64,000 bases of DNA, taken from contig OZ005699.1 in the NCBI GenBank assembly GCA_963930775.1, positions 6,965,501 through 7,029,500 on the forward strand. Direction: 5' to 3'. The stretch's first letter is position 1, and every line of letters starts with the position of its first letter. Position numbers and translations under genes: made by a program. This DNA is from Cliona cf. orientalis. Its lineage: Eukaryota > Porifera > Demospongiae > Clionaida > Clionaidae. Shown one piece after another: positions 24,087 through 34,692 of this stretch. The notes beneath the pieces are model-generated. The model worked only from the letters and a program-made list of their open reading frames with translations. It was not told where the DNA came from and did not search any database.

Positions 24087-24532
24087 TGGCTTTTTATTGT
24101 AGCTGAAGGTCTAGATGTACCTGCCTGCAACCTTGTTAGCTTTTCGATTTCAACACGTCTCTAATGAAATTTCCAAGGCTCAAATAACTGGACAAGGCTA
24201 GAGCTAAGGATAGTGAATTCTGAAGGATTCACTATCATCTATCATGCAATCCAAAGAAGCGGTTTCAAGAGAAGAAAAACAAACTGCTTCTTTAGCTAAT
24301 GGAACTTGCATACTGCAGTGGTTCCCAACGGCTGAGCATCTTGTGTGTGAGATCTGAGAATGACAAAAGCAGATAATCAAACACCTCTGAGCTAGGAGAG
24401 AGAGCTGGAATACTGGCAGAGAGGGAGTACCTCAAGAACAACTATATATATATTTTAATTTTATCATCAAACTCATCCAGAGTCAGAGTGTAGCTAACTG
24501 GCCTCTTCTAGCTACTTACATAAAAGTTCAAC

Positions 24533-25773
24533 ATGCCACCTAAGAAGCCCAAGCCCAAGTCCGCTACCTGTGATCTTTGCAGCAAACAGATTCAAGAAGG
24601 CAAGGAAGAGGCCCTCCACTGCGAAGGTGGCTGCGGCCTCTGGTTTCACCGCTACTGCGCGGGTGTCTCCGTCTCCCTCTTCAAAGAGCTCGCCTGCAGC
24701 CCTGAACCGTTTCTGTGCTATATTTGCTACCAGCGTTCACAGCTCGCCGTCACCGAGGAATTGAGAAACGAAGTAGCCCACTTGAAGAGAGTGAAATCAC
24801 CAAGCTATCGGAGCAACTGGCCATGGCCATGCAGTCAAGTCCAGGGCCAGCAAAGGATCCAACCACTGTAAGTCAATCATCCAATAACACTAGCACAAGT
24901 ACAAGTACCACCAGCAATGTACCCACATATGCTGCATCCCTAAAACAAACCAACAATCCTGCTACTGCCTCTGCCAATCCTAACCGAGGTTCTGCCTCTA
25001 ACAAGTATTCATCAATAGACAAAAAATTCAATGTTGTTATGTATGGCCTGAGCGAGTGTCTCAAAGGCTCTCCAAGACACGAGCGCATATCCTATGACAC
25101 AGACCTGGCATGCAAGATAATCAAAAGTATATGTCCTGACATTGGTGACTACGCTATATGTGACTGCAGCAGGATTGGTTCATACTCCGAGGCCAGAACA
25201 AGACCTTTAATTGTTAAATTTGCCCGCTCTTATGATGTTGCCACAGTTCTCTCAAACAGGTTCAGAATATCCAAATCCGAACACCCCAATGTGTATATCA
25301 AACCCTTCATGTCAACCATTGAACGAAAAATTGAGTCTACACTACTCAAAGAGAGAAGAACCCTCATAGACAATGGAGTCGAGAGAAGGCTCATCAAAAT
25401 ACGTGGTAACTCTATATACGTAAACGGAACCAAAGTAGGCTCAGCGAACGAAGACACCTTCATTCGACTCAATCAACACAGTACCCACGGTTTACCGCGT
25501 GATTGTACGCCAACAGTCAACAACAGTTCTATCACCATGTCAATGTCTACAAGTAGCAATCCCAACGGCACCTCAAGCTCCAACGCCATGTCTAACAGTA
25601 CACTGTCTTCAGACAACACCAACACTAATAATGCCATGTTTACAACTACAAGTGACCCAAACAACATCTCTCTTACAAGCAACACTGCCAATGCCATGTC
25701 TACCAGTGACACCCACAACACCAGAGTTGCAGGAACTACGTCTCCCTCAACCCTGCTACCCAATCAAGACTGA
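24533..25773 (+). CDS. LINE ORF1, PHD finger protein with one frameshift
   Basis: The frame from ATG 24533 gives about 85 residues with a PHD-like zinc finger: CDLC, CEGGCGLWFHRYCAG, CYIC. Between about 24770 and 24795 the coding frame shifts; the continuation in the next frame (EESEITKLSEQLAMAMQSS onward) reaches TGA at 25773. The second half contains an RRM/ORF1-type region (FNVVMYGLSECLKG, RTRPLIVKFARS) and a long Ser/Thr/Asn-rich tail. ORF1 proteins of this class bind the element's RNA. This copy's ORF1 is broken by that single shift. Confidence 0.75.
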
Positions 25774-25866
25774 CTAGTACCTTCCAACAACAATTTAAAT
25801 TCAGATGCAACAATTCTCTACAATCATGATCATGTTACAAATCATCCCACAAATTTCACCAACTCC

Positions 25867-28779
25867 ATGATTACCTGCTGCTATCTTAACATTAGAAGTA
25901 TAGTTAACAAATTATCTCTATTCCAATCTTATGTATACTCCTCCGATTTTGATGTAATCTGTCTAACCGAGACGTGGCTATCAGAATCTGTATTCGACCA
26001 GGAAATTCTCCCTACAAACTACAACATCCACCGTAAAGATAGACCCTCATGTGGAGGTGGAGTGTTAATTGCTACAAAAAGCACTATTCCTGTTTCTGTT
26101 ATCTCATCTGACTCACCTAACAATTCACTTGAAATCTTAACGGTTCGGCTTAACCTCAGCAAACCTGTTACACTCAGCTGTGTTTACTCTCCTCCCAACC
26201 CTAGCGATTCCCTCATGTATGATTTAATCTTGGACCTGACTCAAATCGTCCAATCCAACCTATCAACATATGTTATTATTATCGGTGACTTTAATCTACC
26301 TGACATTAATTGGCACACTCTTTCCTCAACCTCCACACTATCAAATGCCTTCTGTGACTTTATCTTCGACAACTCATTGTCACAACTAATTGACCAACCT
26401 ACCCACACCAAAGGCAACATCCTTGATCTTTTACTCTCAAACACAGACGAACTGGTAACCAACCTCACCATATCCCCCATCAACAACTGGATATCCTCTG
26501 ATCATTTTGTTATCGCATTCAGTTTAGCCCAGCAACTCATTCGAACTTCACCCACGATCCCCAAATATGTCTATGACTTCCCGAAAGCCAATTTCAGTGC
26601 CATACTGTCTTATCTACTCGACTTCGAATACTCACCCTGCTTACGAAGTCAGGATGTCGAATTCATCTGGCATGAAATAAAGAATTCTATTCATAATGCC
26701 ATGAACATGTTCATACCAAAGGTCAGGCTTAGGAGACACCAATTCCCCTGCTGGTATACACCTGAGCTTAGGCACCTTTCAAAATGCCTACGCTCGATCA
26801 AGAAAAAGTCCAGTAAACACGCAACACCCCATCTCCAACACAAAATAAATGACCTTGAATCTGAGTACCGCAGCAAGACATTACTTGCCAAATCCAACTA
26901 TGAATCCCAACTAATCCAATCTTTTGCTGGTTCACACAACTCAAAAATATATGATTACATCCGAACCCTATGCAAGAATAGCACCATACCCCCTATTGTT
27001 TCTCTTAATAACTCCAATGCGACTTCCGACACTGACAAAGCTGAGCTCTTCAATACCTTCTTTCACTCAGTCTTCACAGGTAGCTCTTTTTCTCTACCGG
27101 ACATGAGTACTCTTCCCATGCCACCTTCTTGCTTATGCACTATATCTTTTACAGACTCCGAAGTATTTGATGCCCTTTCATCACTTGACCCTACGAAATC
27201 AAGCGGCTGCGATGGTATTGGCTCCAAACTGATTAAACACTGTGCCATAGCACTCTACTTACCACTACACCACCTCTTCTCTGTGAGCCTATCTAAACAA
27301 TGTATCCCCCATGAATGGAAGTGCCATTCTATTACTCCCATCTTCAAATCTGGTGATAAATCCCAAGTCATAAACTACCGACCAATATCTCTTCTGTGTA
27401 TAGTGTCTAAAGTCTTGGAACACCTTATCTTTATTAAAATAAGTAAGTTCATCACAACTAATAATATCTTTTACCATCACCAATTCGGTTTCCGTCAGCA
27501 TCACTCCACAACCCAGCAATTGCTGATCTTTTTAAGTGACATACTCAGTGCCCTCAACAATTGCAGCTGTTCTCAATGTGATATTATCTATCTTGACTTT
27601 AAGAAGGCGTTTGACAGTGTACCTCACCAAGAGCTCTTGTTGAAACTGTGGAAGACTGGCATCGTGGGAAGTCTGTGGAAATGGTTCAGAGAATACCTAA
27701 CCAACAGATACCAACATGTAAGCATTAACAACAGTAAATCCTCCACTCTACCTGTAGTCTCAGGAGTTCCTCAGGGAAGCATTCTTGGTCCTTTCCTATT
27801 TCTCATCTACATCAATGACTTATCCTCCTCAGTGAAACACTCCAAAACTTTCCTGTTTGCTGATGACACCAAATGTCTTCGGCCAGTTTGCTCCCCTCAT
27901 GACTGTATCCTCCTCCAATCTGATCTTGATGCACTATCCTTGTGGAGCGCTGACTGGAAACTAAAGTTCAACGAGACAAAATGTTCTATGTTATCCATCT
28001 CTTCCCATGCCTCCTCCAATCACTGTGACACCCAGACGGATTACCTCATCAATGGTCTATCTATCGCCCGATGTAACCAACAAAAAGATCTCGGAATATT
28101 AATATCATCAGACCTATCCTGGTCTCACCATATCTCAAGAATAACTTCCAGAGCCTACAAAATACTATGTCTTCTCCGTCGCACATTTGCTTCATCCAAC
28201 AACGTCATCACCAAGAAAAAACTTTATATCTCCCTGGTACGATCTCAACTTACCTATGGATCCCAAGTTTGGAGACCACTCCTTCAAAAAGATATGAACC
28301 CAATCGAACATATTCAACGTCGTGCAACGAAATATATACTGAATGATTACACTTCTGACTACAGGACCAGATTAATCACACTTAATATTCTACCAATGTC
28401 AATGTTGCTTGAGCTCAGTGACCTGTGTTTCTTTGTTAAGTCTTTGAAACTCCATGAGTCACCCAACCAATCATTCAACATCTCCGACCACGTTTTCTTC
28501 AGCCACAACAACACCAGGTCTGGTACTTTTAACAAGCTAGTTCAACCTCCTATTAAACACAATAGAGACAAACAATTCTACTTTTACAGACTACCCCATC
28601 TATGGAACTCGCTACCTCCCATTGATCTAAACTTATCATTCATAACCATCAGAAAACAATTAATTGACATCTTCTGGAAGTCATTTCTCACCAATTTCAA
28701 CCCAGATATCAGCTGCTCATACTATTTCGCATGTCCCTGCCCAAGGTGTTTCTCCGTACCAAAATCCTGCTTCAACTAA
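25867..28779 (+). CDS. LINE ORF2, endonuclease plus reverse transcriptase, intact
   Basis: A 970-residue uninterrupted frame. The N-terminal AP-endonuclease part shows LNIRS, LTETWLS, GGGVLIA, IIGDFNLPDINW and SDHF. The reverse transcriptase shows YRPISLL, QFGFRQHHSTTQ, YLDFKKAFDSVPH, GVPQGSILGPFLFLIYIND and the catalytic FADD. The protein nicks target DNA and copies the element RNA there. No RNase H or zinc knuckle was recognised at the end, which ends in a Cys-containing tail (CPCPRC). The length is usual for CR1/L2-type ORF2. Confidence 0.9.
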   Translation: MITCCYLNIRSIVNKLSLFQSYVYSSDFDVICLTETWLSESVFDQEILPTNYNIHRKDRPSCGGGVLIATKSTIPVSVISSDSPNNSLEILTVRLNLSKPVTLSCVYSPPNPSDSLMYDLILDLTQIVQSNLSTYVIIIGDFNLPDINWHTLSSTSTLSNAFCDFIFDNSLSQLIDQPTHTKGNILDLLLSNTDELVTNLTISPINNWISSDHFVIAFSLAQQLIRTSPTIPKYVYDFPKANFSAILSYLLDFEYSPCLRSQDVEFIWHEIKNSIHNAMNMFIPKVRLRRHQFPCWYTPELRHLSKCLRSIKKKSSKHATPHLQHKINDLESEYRSKTLLAKSNYESQLIQSFAGSHNSKIYDYIRTLCKNSTIPPIVSLNNSNATSDTDKAELFNTFFHSVFTGSSFSLPDMSTLPMPPSCLCTISFTDSEVFDALSSLDPTKSSGCDGIGSKLIKHCAIALYLPLHHLFSVSLSKQCIPHEWKCHSITPIFKSGDKSQVINYRPISLLCIVSKVLEHLIFIKISKFITTNNIFYHHQFGFRQHHSTTQQLLIFLSDILSALNNCSCSQCDIIYLDFKKAFDSVPHQELLLKLWKTGIVGSLWKWFREYLTNRYQHVSINNSKSSTLPVVSGVPQGSILGPFLFLIYINDLSSSVKHSKTFLFADDTKCLRPVCSPHDCILLQSDLDALSLWSADWKLKFNETKCSMLSISSHASSNHCDTQTDYLINGLSIARCNQQKDLGILISSDLSWSHHISRITSRAYKILCLLRRTFASSNNVITKKKLYISLVRSQLTYGSQVWRPLLQKDMNPIEHIQRRATKYILNDYTSDYRTRLITLNILPMSMLLELSDLCFFVKSLKLHESPNQSFNISDHVFFSHNNTRSGTFNKLVQPPIKHNRDKQFYFYRLPHLWNSLPPIDLNLSFITIRKQLIDIFWKSFLTNFNPDISCSYYFACPCPRCFSVPKSCFN

Positions 28780-28917
28780 CTGGCACAAGAGCTGCATCAA
28801 TTGTACTTTTCTAGCCTAGAACGATTTACATTATACTTATTATATTATCTCTTTGCTATCTTGTCAGGCTGTTGCAATCATGTAACAGACCTTCAGCTAC
28901 ATGGTAGCTGTAAAGCA

Positions 28918-28952
<35 letters not shown>

Positions 28953-29305
28953 AGATTGCTCTACGCAAGAAAATGATTTTGAAAGAAGATCAGAATTCAA
29001 ATGACTTTCAACTGAAATGAGATCATTGCAAGATTCCAGTTTGTAGAGAATCAGATATCTATGTGGTTGACAACTTTAATCACAGTGACGTAGTTCAGGT
29101 GAGGAATTCCATACAATGATGATCACGGTAAAGCGCCTCCACAGAGAACTACGACCTATAACTGAACCATAACTACACCTTCACTCACTGGATACGCCAG
29201 ATTCAGTGCCACTTGCTTATATTCACTCTTTGACATTGTTGAAGTACATGCATGTGTGGTATTATAGGTAAAGATCGTCGACTCAATTGCTGGCAATCTC
29301 GTTCC

Positions 29306-29358
29306 TAGTCTCGTGCCCAGACCCCACCCAAAAAGGGTGGGGTCTGGGGACGAGACTA
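29306..29358. mobile_element. 53 bp minimal MITE with perfect 9 bp target duplication
   Basis: TAGTCTCGTGCCCAGACCCC faces its near-perfect inverted copy GGGGTCTGGGGACGAGACTA with only a few bases between. The flanks are TCTCGTTCC on both sides (29297-29305 and 29359-29367). It is the clearest case of a 9 bp duplication for the TAGTCT family and is essentially two joined TIRs. Confidence 0.8.
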
Positions 29359-29446
29359 TCTCGTTCCAAACTCACAGAGCTACAGTTGGGCTAGGATTTC
29401 CGGAACGAGAGTACACCTTAGCGCATGCGCTTGATGGGTGACGTGT

Positions 29447-29469
29447 GGGGGGGGGGGGGGGGGGGGGGG
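29447..29469 (+). repeat. Poly-G run of 23
   Basis: An uninterrupted G tract able to form G-quadruplex structures. Its length is likely unstable and hard to sequence exactly. Confidence 0.8.
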
Positions 29470-29631
29470 CGGGTATTAGTGTCACGAGATCGAGATCGCT
29501 TCAAGATCAAAGGACAAGAAGTTTAAATCGGTGTGATCTCAACTTAGTACTGTGAAATAAGACGGTGGGCGACCTATGTAAGTGATTTGGAACAAAAATT
29601 AAACCTTTGTACTAATCATAACCTGTATAAT

Positions 29632-29897
29632 AATTAGGCCAAATAAAATTGAATATTAGTTTCTCATCCCCGCCCGCCTCTAGTTTTTCCTCTGCCTGAC
29701 CACATTTTATTTCATGAATATCATTAAAATTATCTGCACAAGGCATAACGTCATAGACTCGCCCATTTTTTAATGAAATTCATGATGACATTTAATGATA
29801 TTCATGACAAAAAATAAAATAAAGAGCCACCCTCCCGCCTGGGGAAATTCCTGAACATAGGATGAGAAACTAATAATCAATTTTGCTTGGCCTTAAT
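29632..29897. mobile_element. TIR element, 266 bp
   Basis: The left end AATTAGGCCAAATAAAATTG and the inverted right end, with TTAGTTTCTCATCC just inside both, make TIRs of about 37 bases. No coding content. Confidence 0.65.
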
Positions 29898-30292
29898 ATG
29901 CTTTCGCGAGGCTGACAGCAATTGATGATGTGCTCTATGAGCTCTAGTTCATGTGGCAACTATACTAGGGTGGTATATTAAAAACATTTCAGGGAGGGGT
30001 GGGAGGCTTCGCTTCGCAAAATGGCTGTCAGAAGAAAAATGGTAAATTGTGCACAGTGACAGAGCTTTCCGAAAGTTAATAAAGTTCTTGACATTCCACT
30101 TTCTCAAGCATGTGTGATGTCATGCAGGTGATGTATCACTCTACATTGTACTTACATACATACGTACATACACAGTAAGAATATCGAGTCATTAAATTTG
30201 GCACAGATACAGGTGAATATGAAAAACGGTTCTTTAAAGTTTGTCATCTGTTTTCTTTGAAGTGACATCGTTCTCAGTTGCTCTGCATGAAT
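29898..30292. other. Intergenic, nothing recognised
   Basis: No exon, RNA gene or paired repeat ends were found. Confidence 0.35.
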
Positions 30293-30466
30293 AAACGAAG
30301 ATTCTTTTCGGACAACTTAACTGTTCAGTAAAACTTTCCGACATTTCGACTAGATACTCTAGTCATCCTCAGGGTAAAACTTAACTTTTACCCTGAGGAT
30401 GACTAGAGCATCTAGTCGGCAAGTTTTACCGAACAGTTAAGTTGTCCGAAAAGAATCTTCGTTTAT
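30293..30466. repeat. Foldback element, 174 bp
   Basis: The arms start AAACGAAGATTCTTTTCGGA and run inwards for about 75 bases with few mismatches, and a smaller palindrome (TTACCCTGAGGATGACTAGA) lies at the centre. It would fold almost completely on itself. GCAT lies just outside both ends. Confidence 0.65.
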
Positions 30467-30604
30467 GCATCTGTTTTCTTTTTCAAATTATGATGATTAC
30501 ATAACATTGCATAACAAAATGTATGCTACTTACATACGTAGTGACCCTTTACCATATACAATATGAAGCTACTATGGATGTGGTTAATCGTTTCACTACA
30601 TACC

Positions 30605-30850
30605 CAGTAGCAATTTATTTTTTTGCGGTTATTAGTTAACAATAACGTAATCTATGAGGAAATTCGGGGAGCCTTTCTGAGACCTGAAAATCTGTATATT
30701 TGTAGAGTATCTGATGCATGTATCCAGCAAATACATTACAAGCTGAGTGCTACTTTCTCTGACAAGTATATACCGCCGGGCGAATTTCACACGTTTTCTT
30801 GGCTGACGTAATCCCGTAGATAAATGAAGCTAGCCTTGTGCTATATAATC
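30605..30850 (+). repeat. Dispersed repeat, copy 2
   Basis: It starts CCAGTAGCAATTTATTTTTT and ends near TGACGTAATCCCGTAGATAA, colinear with copy 1 at 8404 but diverged. The reading frame at 30623 lies inside and is incidental. Confidence 0.5.
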
Positions 30851-31246
30851 ATAGAGTCGGTAGACTCTATAAGTAGGGATGGCACGGATACTCCATATAT
30901 GTAATACATTACAAAAATCCAAATATTTCAAAACAGGTAACTTTGTGAAATTTCTAAGTGTCAAAATCAGAATCTACAGCAAATTATCTATCTAATAAGA
31001 CCAAGATCATCCATCAACTCAATTGTATATGCCAGAACCAGATGTTAAAAAAAAATAGCCATTTGTCAATCTTTCTTTCTTTCTTTCTTTGTCATTTCCA
31101 GGGCTAACTCAAGACTTTCTGGACCTCTCACCTTGGTTCTCATATAAATCCACTCAATTTTGTAGCGCGCAGTGCAGTGGCACGCTAGTTTTGCGTTATC
31201 TCTCCAGTCACGTAAAGGTGGGTGTGTATGGCACATTAAAGATAGG

Positions 31247-32043
31247 GCCGGTGTCACAGCGGATTTGTTCCGGCTCGCGAATTTGTTCCGGGGGAACGTA
31301 TACGCTAGCGGAATTGTTCCGGTTTTCTAGGAAATCAGCGGATTCGTTCCGGGTGTCGTGCTTTGATAGAAATCTCAGTATAGAACATTGGTGACGGCTG
31401 AAAATTTGTATGTTCAGCTATCTACTTCCCGCTTTCAGATTATATATGATACAGGGGCTGCATGGGCACAAGCATAAAGAAAAAAATTACGAATTTGCAT
31501 GCATTCTTATAATAATATTCAGTATGTGTGGGGCGAAATTCTTTACTTGCCACGCCCATTTTTCGTGGTGCCTATTATTGTCAATAAAGGGATCTTTAAT
31601 AGCAAATCATAGTATAATCTTAGTTGTGCAATTACGCACTCCTGTATGGTTGTGTTCTATCTTGTACTGCCCGACAGTCCATCATCAACGTGCTGTTCCT
31701 GTGTACTCAGTTGACGATCACTTACCACAATCGTTCTGGGAAAGAGATGACCTGTGAATATCAAGCTGCTAGCGAGTCTTCTACTTCTAGTAGATCTACT
31801 ACACTATCATTGATACACCTTGAGTTCAGACATCCTACAATGGTTTAATATCATCAGATTTTGATTGTACACGTTCATTTACAGAGGCGGAACATTTACG
31901 CGGCCCGGAACATTTACGCGCGTGCGGAAATATTCCGGGCGGAACATTTACGCTAGCGGATATGTTCCGGGGGAACGTATCCGCTAGCGAATATGTTCCC
32001 CCGGAACGTTTTCGCGCCGGAACAAATCCGCTATGACACCGGT
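31247..32043. mobile_element. TIR element, about 800 bp, with GGAACATTTACGC-type subrepeats
   Basis: The left end CCGGTGTCACAGCGGATTTG and the inverted right end CAAATCCGCTATGACACCGG match with one or two differences. Both ends then carry several degenerate copies of a (C)GGAAC(A/G)TTTACGC / GCGGATTTGTTCC word, in opposite orientations, suggesting subterminal transposase-binding repeats. No transposase frame inside. Confidence 0.6.
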
Positions 32044-32576
32044 GTGTCTGATACGCCATTTTTGTCGTATAATGCGCATGCTCATAATGTGTTGCCATGG
32101 TGAAGTCATGTGACTGTAGTCAGCGGCGCGCGCCACCGCCGCTAGCAGCAAGCCAGCTAGCTAGCGCCTCGAACCAAGCTAGCTTAGCCTAGCCATAGTT
32201 AAGCGCCAGGCTCTTCCGCGCGAGCTAGGCCAGTGCGAGCGCGAGCGCGATAAAGCGAGAGGCTAGCGCGTGCAGCGCTAGTACTGCGCTGGGATATGGA
32301 GACTCGAGGCCTCAACATACGGGCGCGGCACGGCCCTCAGCAGTCAGTATAACAGCCAGCTCAATAGCGACGAAGATAGTCGATAAAATCAATAATAGCT
32401 ATACTACTCTACTACTAGAGTCTCATCGTTACTTGGCCGCCTGAAAACAGCTTTATCGCCTAGGCGAGTTAACGAGGGGCGCGGCTATTACTTTTACGCG
32501 CACGCGCGAACTTCGGCACCTCCCATCTGTACTTACTGTATAATAGTTGCACTCATGCAATAAAAAAGAACAGAAA
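32044..32576. other. GC-rich intergenic stretch
   Basis: About 32120-32350 is unusually GC-rich for the window (GCGAGCGCGAGCGCGA and many AGCTAGC words). No frame with domain content was found. It may be a CpG-rich regulatory or repeat segment. Confidence 0.35.
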
Positions 32577-32979
32577 CAAGTGTAAAAACAATTGAATAAA
32601 ATTGAAGGATGAAGTAGGGATGGCAACGCCAAAAAGTACACAAACAAGATTTTTAGGGATAAGAGATAATCACAACCACTATACATCCCTACGCTTGCTT
32701 TTTGAGTATATAGCATGGGGATCATAAATAATCAATAACAATATAAAATTACTGATAGGGACAACATTAATTTCTTCCACATACAAGTCAAGAACACTCC
32801 AAGGATAGCATGCCGTGAATAAGTCGACATCAATAGGTCTGTAGTTATAATCAAGAAAGCAAGCGTAGGGATGTATAGTGGTTGTGATTATCTCTTATCC
32901 CTAAAAATCTTGTTTGTGTACTTTTTGGCGTTGCCATCCCTACTTCATCCTTCAATTTTATTCAACTGTTTTTACACTT
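32577..32979. repeat. Foldback with two nearly identical 125 bp arms
   Basis: The left arm (32577-32704) and the right arm (about 32856-32979) are inverted copies with very few mismatches, for example AGTAGGGATGGCAACGCCAA and its complement. A unique 150-base loop separates them. The low divergence suggests recent origin or gene conversion between arms. Confidence 0.75.
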
Positions 32980-33507
32980 TAATATTATAGCATGCATGCT
33001 GCAAGCCATGCCGTGACCAACCTGATGTTTGGAAGCTGTACAGCTATAATGGGGATGTTTCAATATTATATCCCAAGTCCCAATGAACAAAAAACAATTC
33101 GGCCAACCGATGAGGTAATTATGATGAAATGATGATGAAAATTATGACGAAAATGTGGTTAAGATTGTTTCAAAATGTTTAGTACGCATGAAAGCTTATT
33201 GGGGCCCAGAATTCGAACCTAGCGTAGAAGAGATCGTGGATCGACTATCGAGGTATTATGTCGATTCTCTCAGTTCGCTTTCTTTGGTGAGCTCGCACTC
33301 GGGGTGATTTCCCTATTCATTCTAGTACATTGTAGGTGGAGATCACATCCGGGTCAACCGGCTCAAGCCGCGCTCTCCAATATACACGTAGCATGCGCAG
33401 TTTGTTGATGCATGTGTCCTAGTTCGAATAATGGCGGCGTACAGTAGCATAGTGTAATACTTTTCATGAGGAATGAGAGATGTAGTCTAAGTTTTTTTAT
33501 TACATCC

Positions 33508-33900
33508 CCAGTAGCAATTTACTTTTCTGTGGTTATGAGGTAATATAATATGATGAAACCTAATAGTATGGTATAATCAGGAGTACATTACATGGAGTGT
33601 GCAATATACACAGTAGTAGTACAAACATCTCTTTCTAGATTTGACATCATAACCATCCTTGTACATGGGCCTGAATATCATTAAAACGTACCTAAAAGTT
33701 GCAACATACCACTGCAAAAAGTGAAGGGTGTTTGTCACTCTTTTTTGTAACGTATAGCACTCTAGAGGAGGGATTGGAAACGCGCATTGCCGACAATCAT
33801 TATGAAGGATGCTAATATATCTCATGACCTACATTTGTACCTCATTCGAGCTGTAATCCCCCAGATAATACAGAGACCGCTAGTTGCTTCCCGGGTGATT
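33508..33900 (+). repeat. Dispersed repeat, copy 3
   Basis: It begins CCCAGTAGCAATTTACTTTT and ends near CTGTAATCCCCCAGATAATA. It matches copies 1 and 2 at both ends with a diverged centre. Confidence 0.4.
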
Positions 33901-34665
33901 GCTGAGGTGGGCAAGTATACATACTTGCCAGCTTGAATTTTATCATTTTTTTGGTTTCAGTAAGGTTACGGGATAGTGTCAAAGTTCACATGAATAATAA
34001 ATGGGACAGTTATATTGAATTTCCTTTTTATGTCCACATGGGAGAGAACATAAACACTGAGATTACTGTGTGTGCTATGGTACCTACCTAGAGGATGACA
34101 ATCACTGTGGCTGGAGTGCATCCAGCTGTGCTAGATCGATCCATATAATTGTATCAATGATGATGATCATCATCATAATACCATCGTGCCCCTCTATCCA
34201 TGCTACCTTAGGGTGACTATTTTTTGCGGGCACTAACGTTAATTTCTGCGGATTGGTCCAAAAGCGCAAAATTTTGTACCCACTAACATTAGCTATTTGC
34301 AGTATAGAGCATTAGAATTTGTCGATCCTATACTAGCTACCATTTTTGCATACTAATTACATAATTTAGTATTCACAAATTGTTTTATCAGAAAAAATTG
34401 TACCTGCAAATAATTATCGCACTAAGGTCTATAGTATTAGCAATATTATAGTTGCATATTATTATTATACATTATTGAACATTCACACATAATATTATTG
34501 AAACCAGCTGGTAAGGGGTATTCAAGGGTGCTGATTCTCATGGTATTTTCTAATAAAGAGCACTAGCTCGTTTTTACCACTGGCTGATAATCGTGTAGAT
34601 AATGTACGGAAATTAAGCTGATGATTGGTGGTTGTGGATGACAAGATTAAATTAAATTTTTGCAG
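33901..34665. other. Region before the NACHT gene, upstream exon not found
   Basis: The long exon of the NACHT gene is preceded by ATTTTTGCAG, a good acceptor, so an upstream exon (perhaps untranslated or a tiny start exon as in the RLRs) may be in this stretch or beyond. None could be placed. Confidence 0.35.
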
Positions 34666-34692
34666 GTTGGAAATAATTTTAACCAAACAAGA

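Larger units (their letters stand above)
24391..28948 (+). mobile_element. CR1-like non-LTR retrotransposon (LINE), nearly full length
   Basis: It has a short 5' untranslated part (about 24391-24532), ORF1 with a PHD-type zinc finger, ORF2 with an AP endonuclease and reverse transcriptase, and a 3' tail of TAA repeats (28919-28947). No LTRs or TIRs. The left limit is set by where similarity to the RLR genes stops, the right limit by where it resumes. ORF2 is open throughout, so insertion was recent. The CR1/L2-type assignment rests on ORF order and the PHD finger and is tentative. Confidence 0.85.
24087..29230 (+). pseudogene. RLR pseudogene fragment split by a LINE
   Basis: About 24087-24390 matches helicase motif V through the end of the helicase core: VAEGLDVPACNLV is readable, followed by TTTCGATTTCAACACGTCTC, but the frame is lost several times. 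The match continues after the LINE from about 28949 with AAGATTGCTCTACGCAAG and then parts of the C-terminal domain up to about 29230. Both halves are degraded by frameshifts and stops. The 5' two thirds of the gene (Death exon, motifs I-III) are absent. Its homology to RLR1-3 is clear at nucleotide level, so it is a fourth, dead copy of the cluster. Confidence 0.8.
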
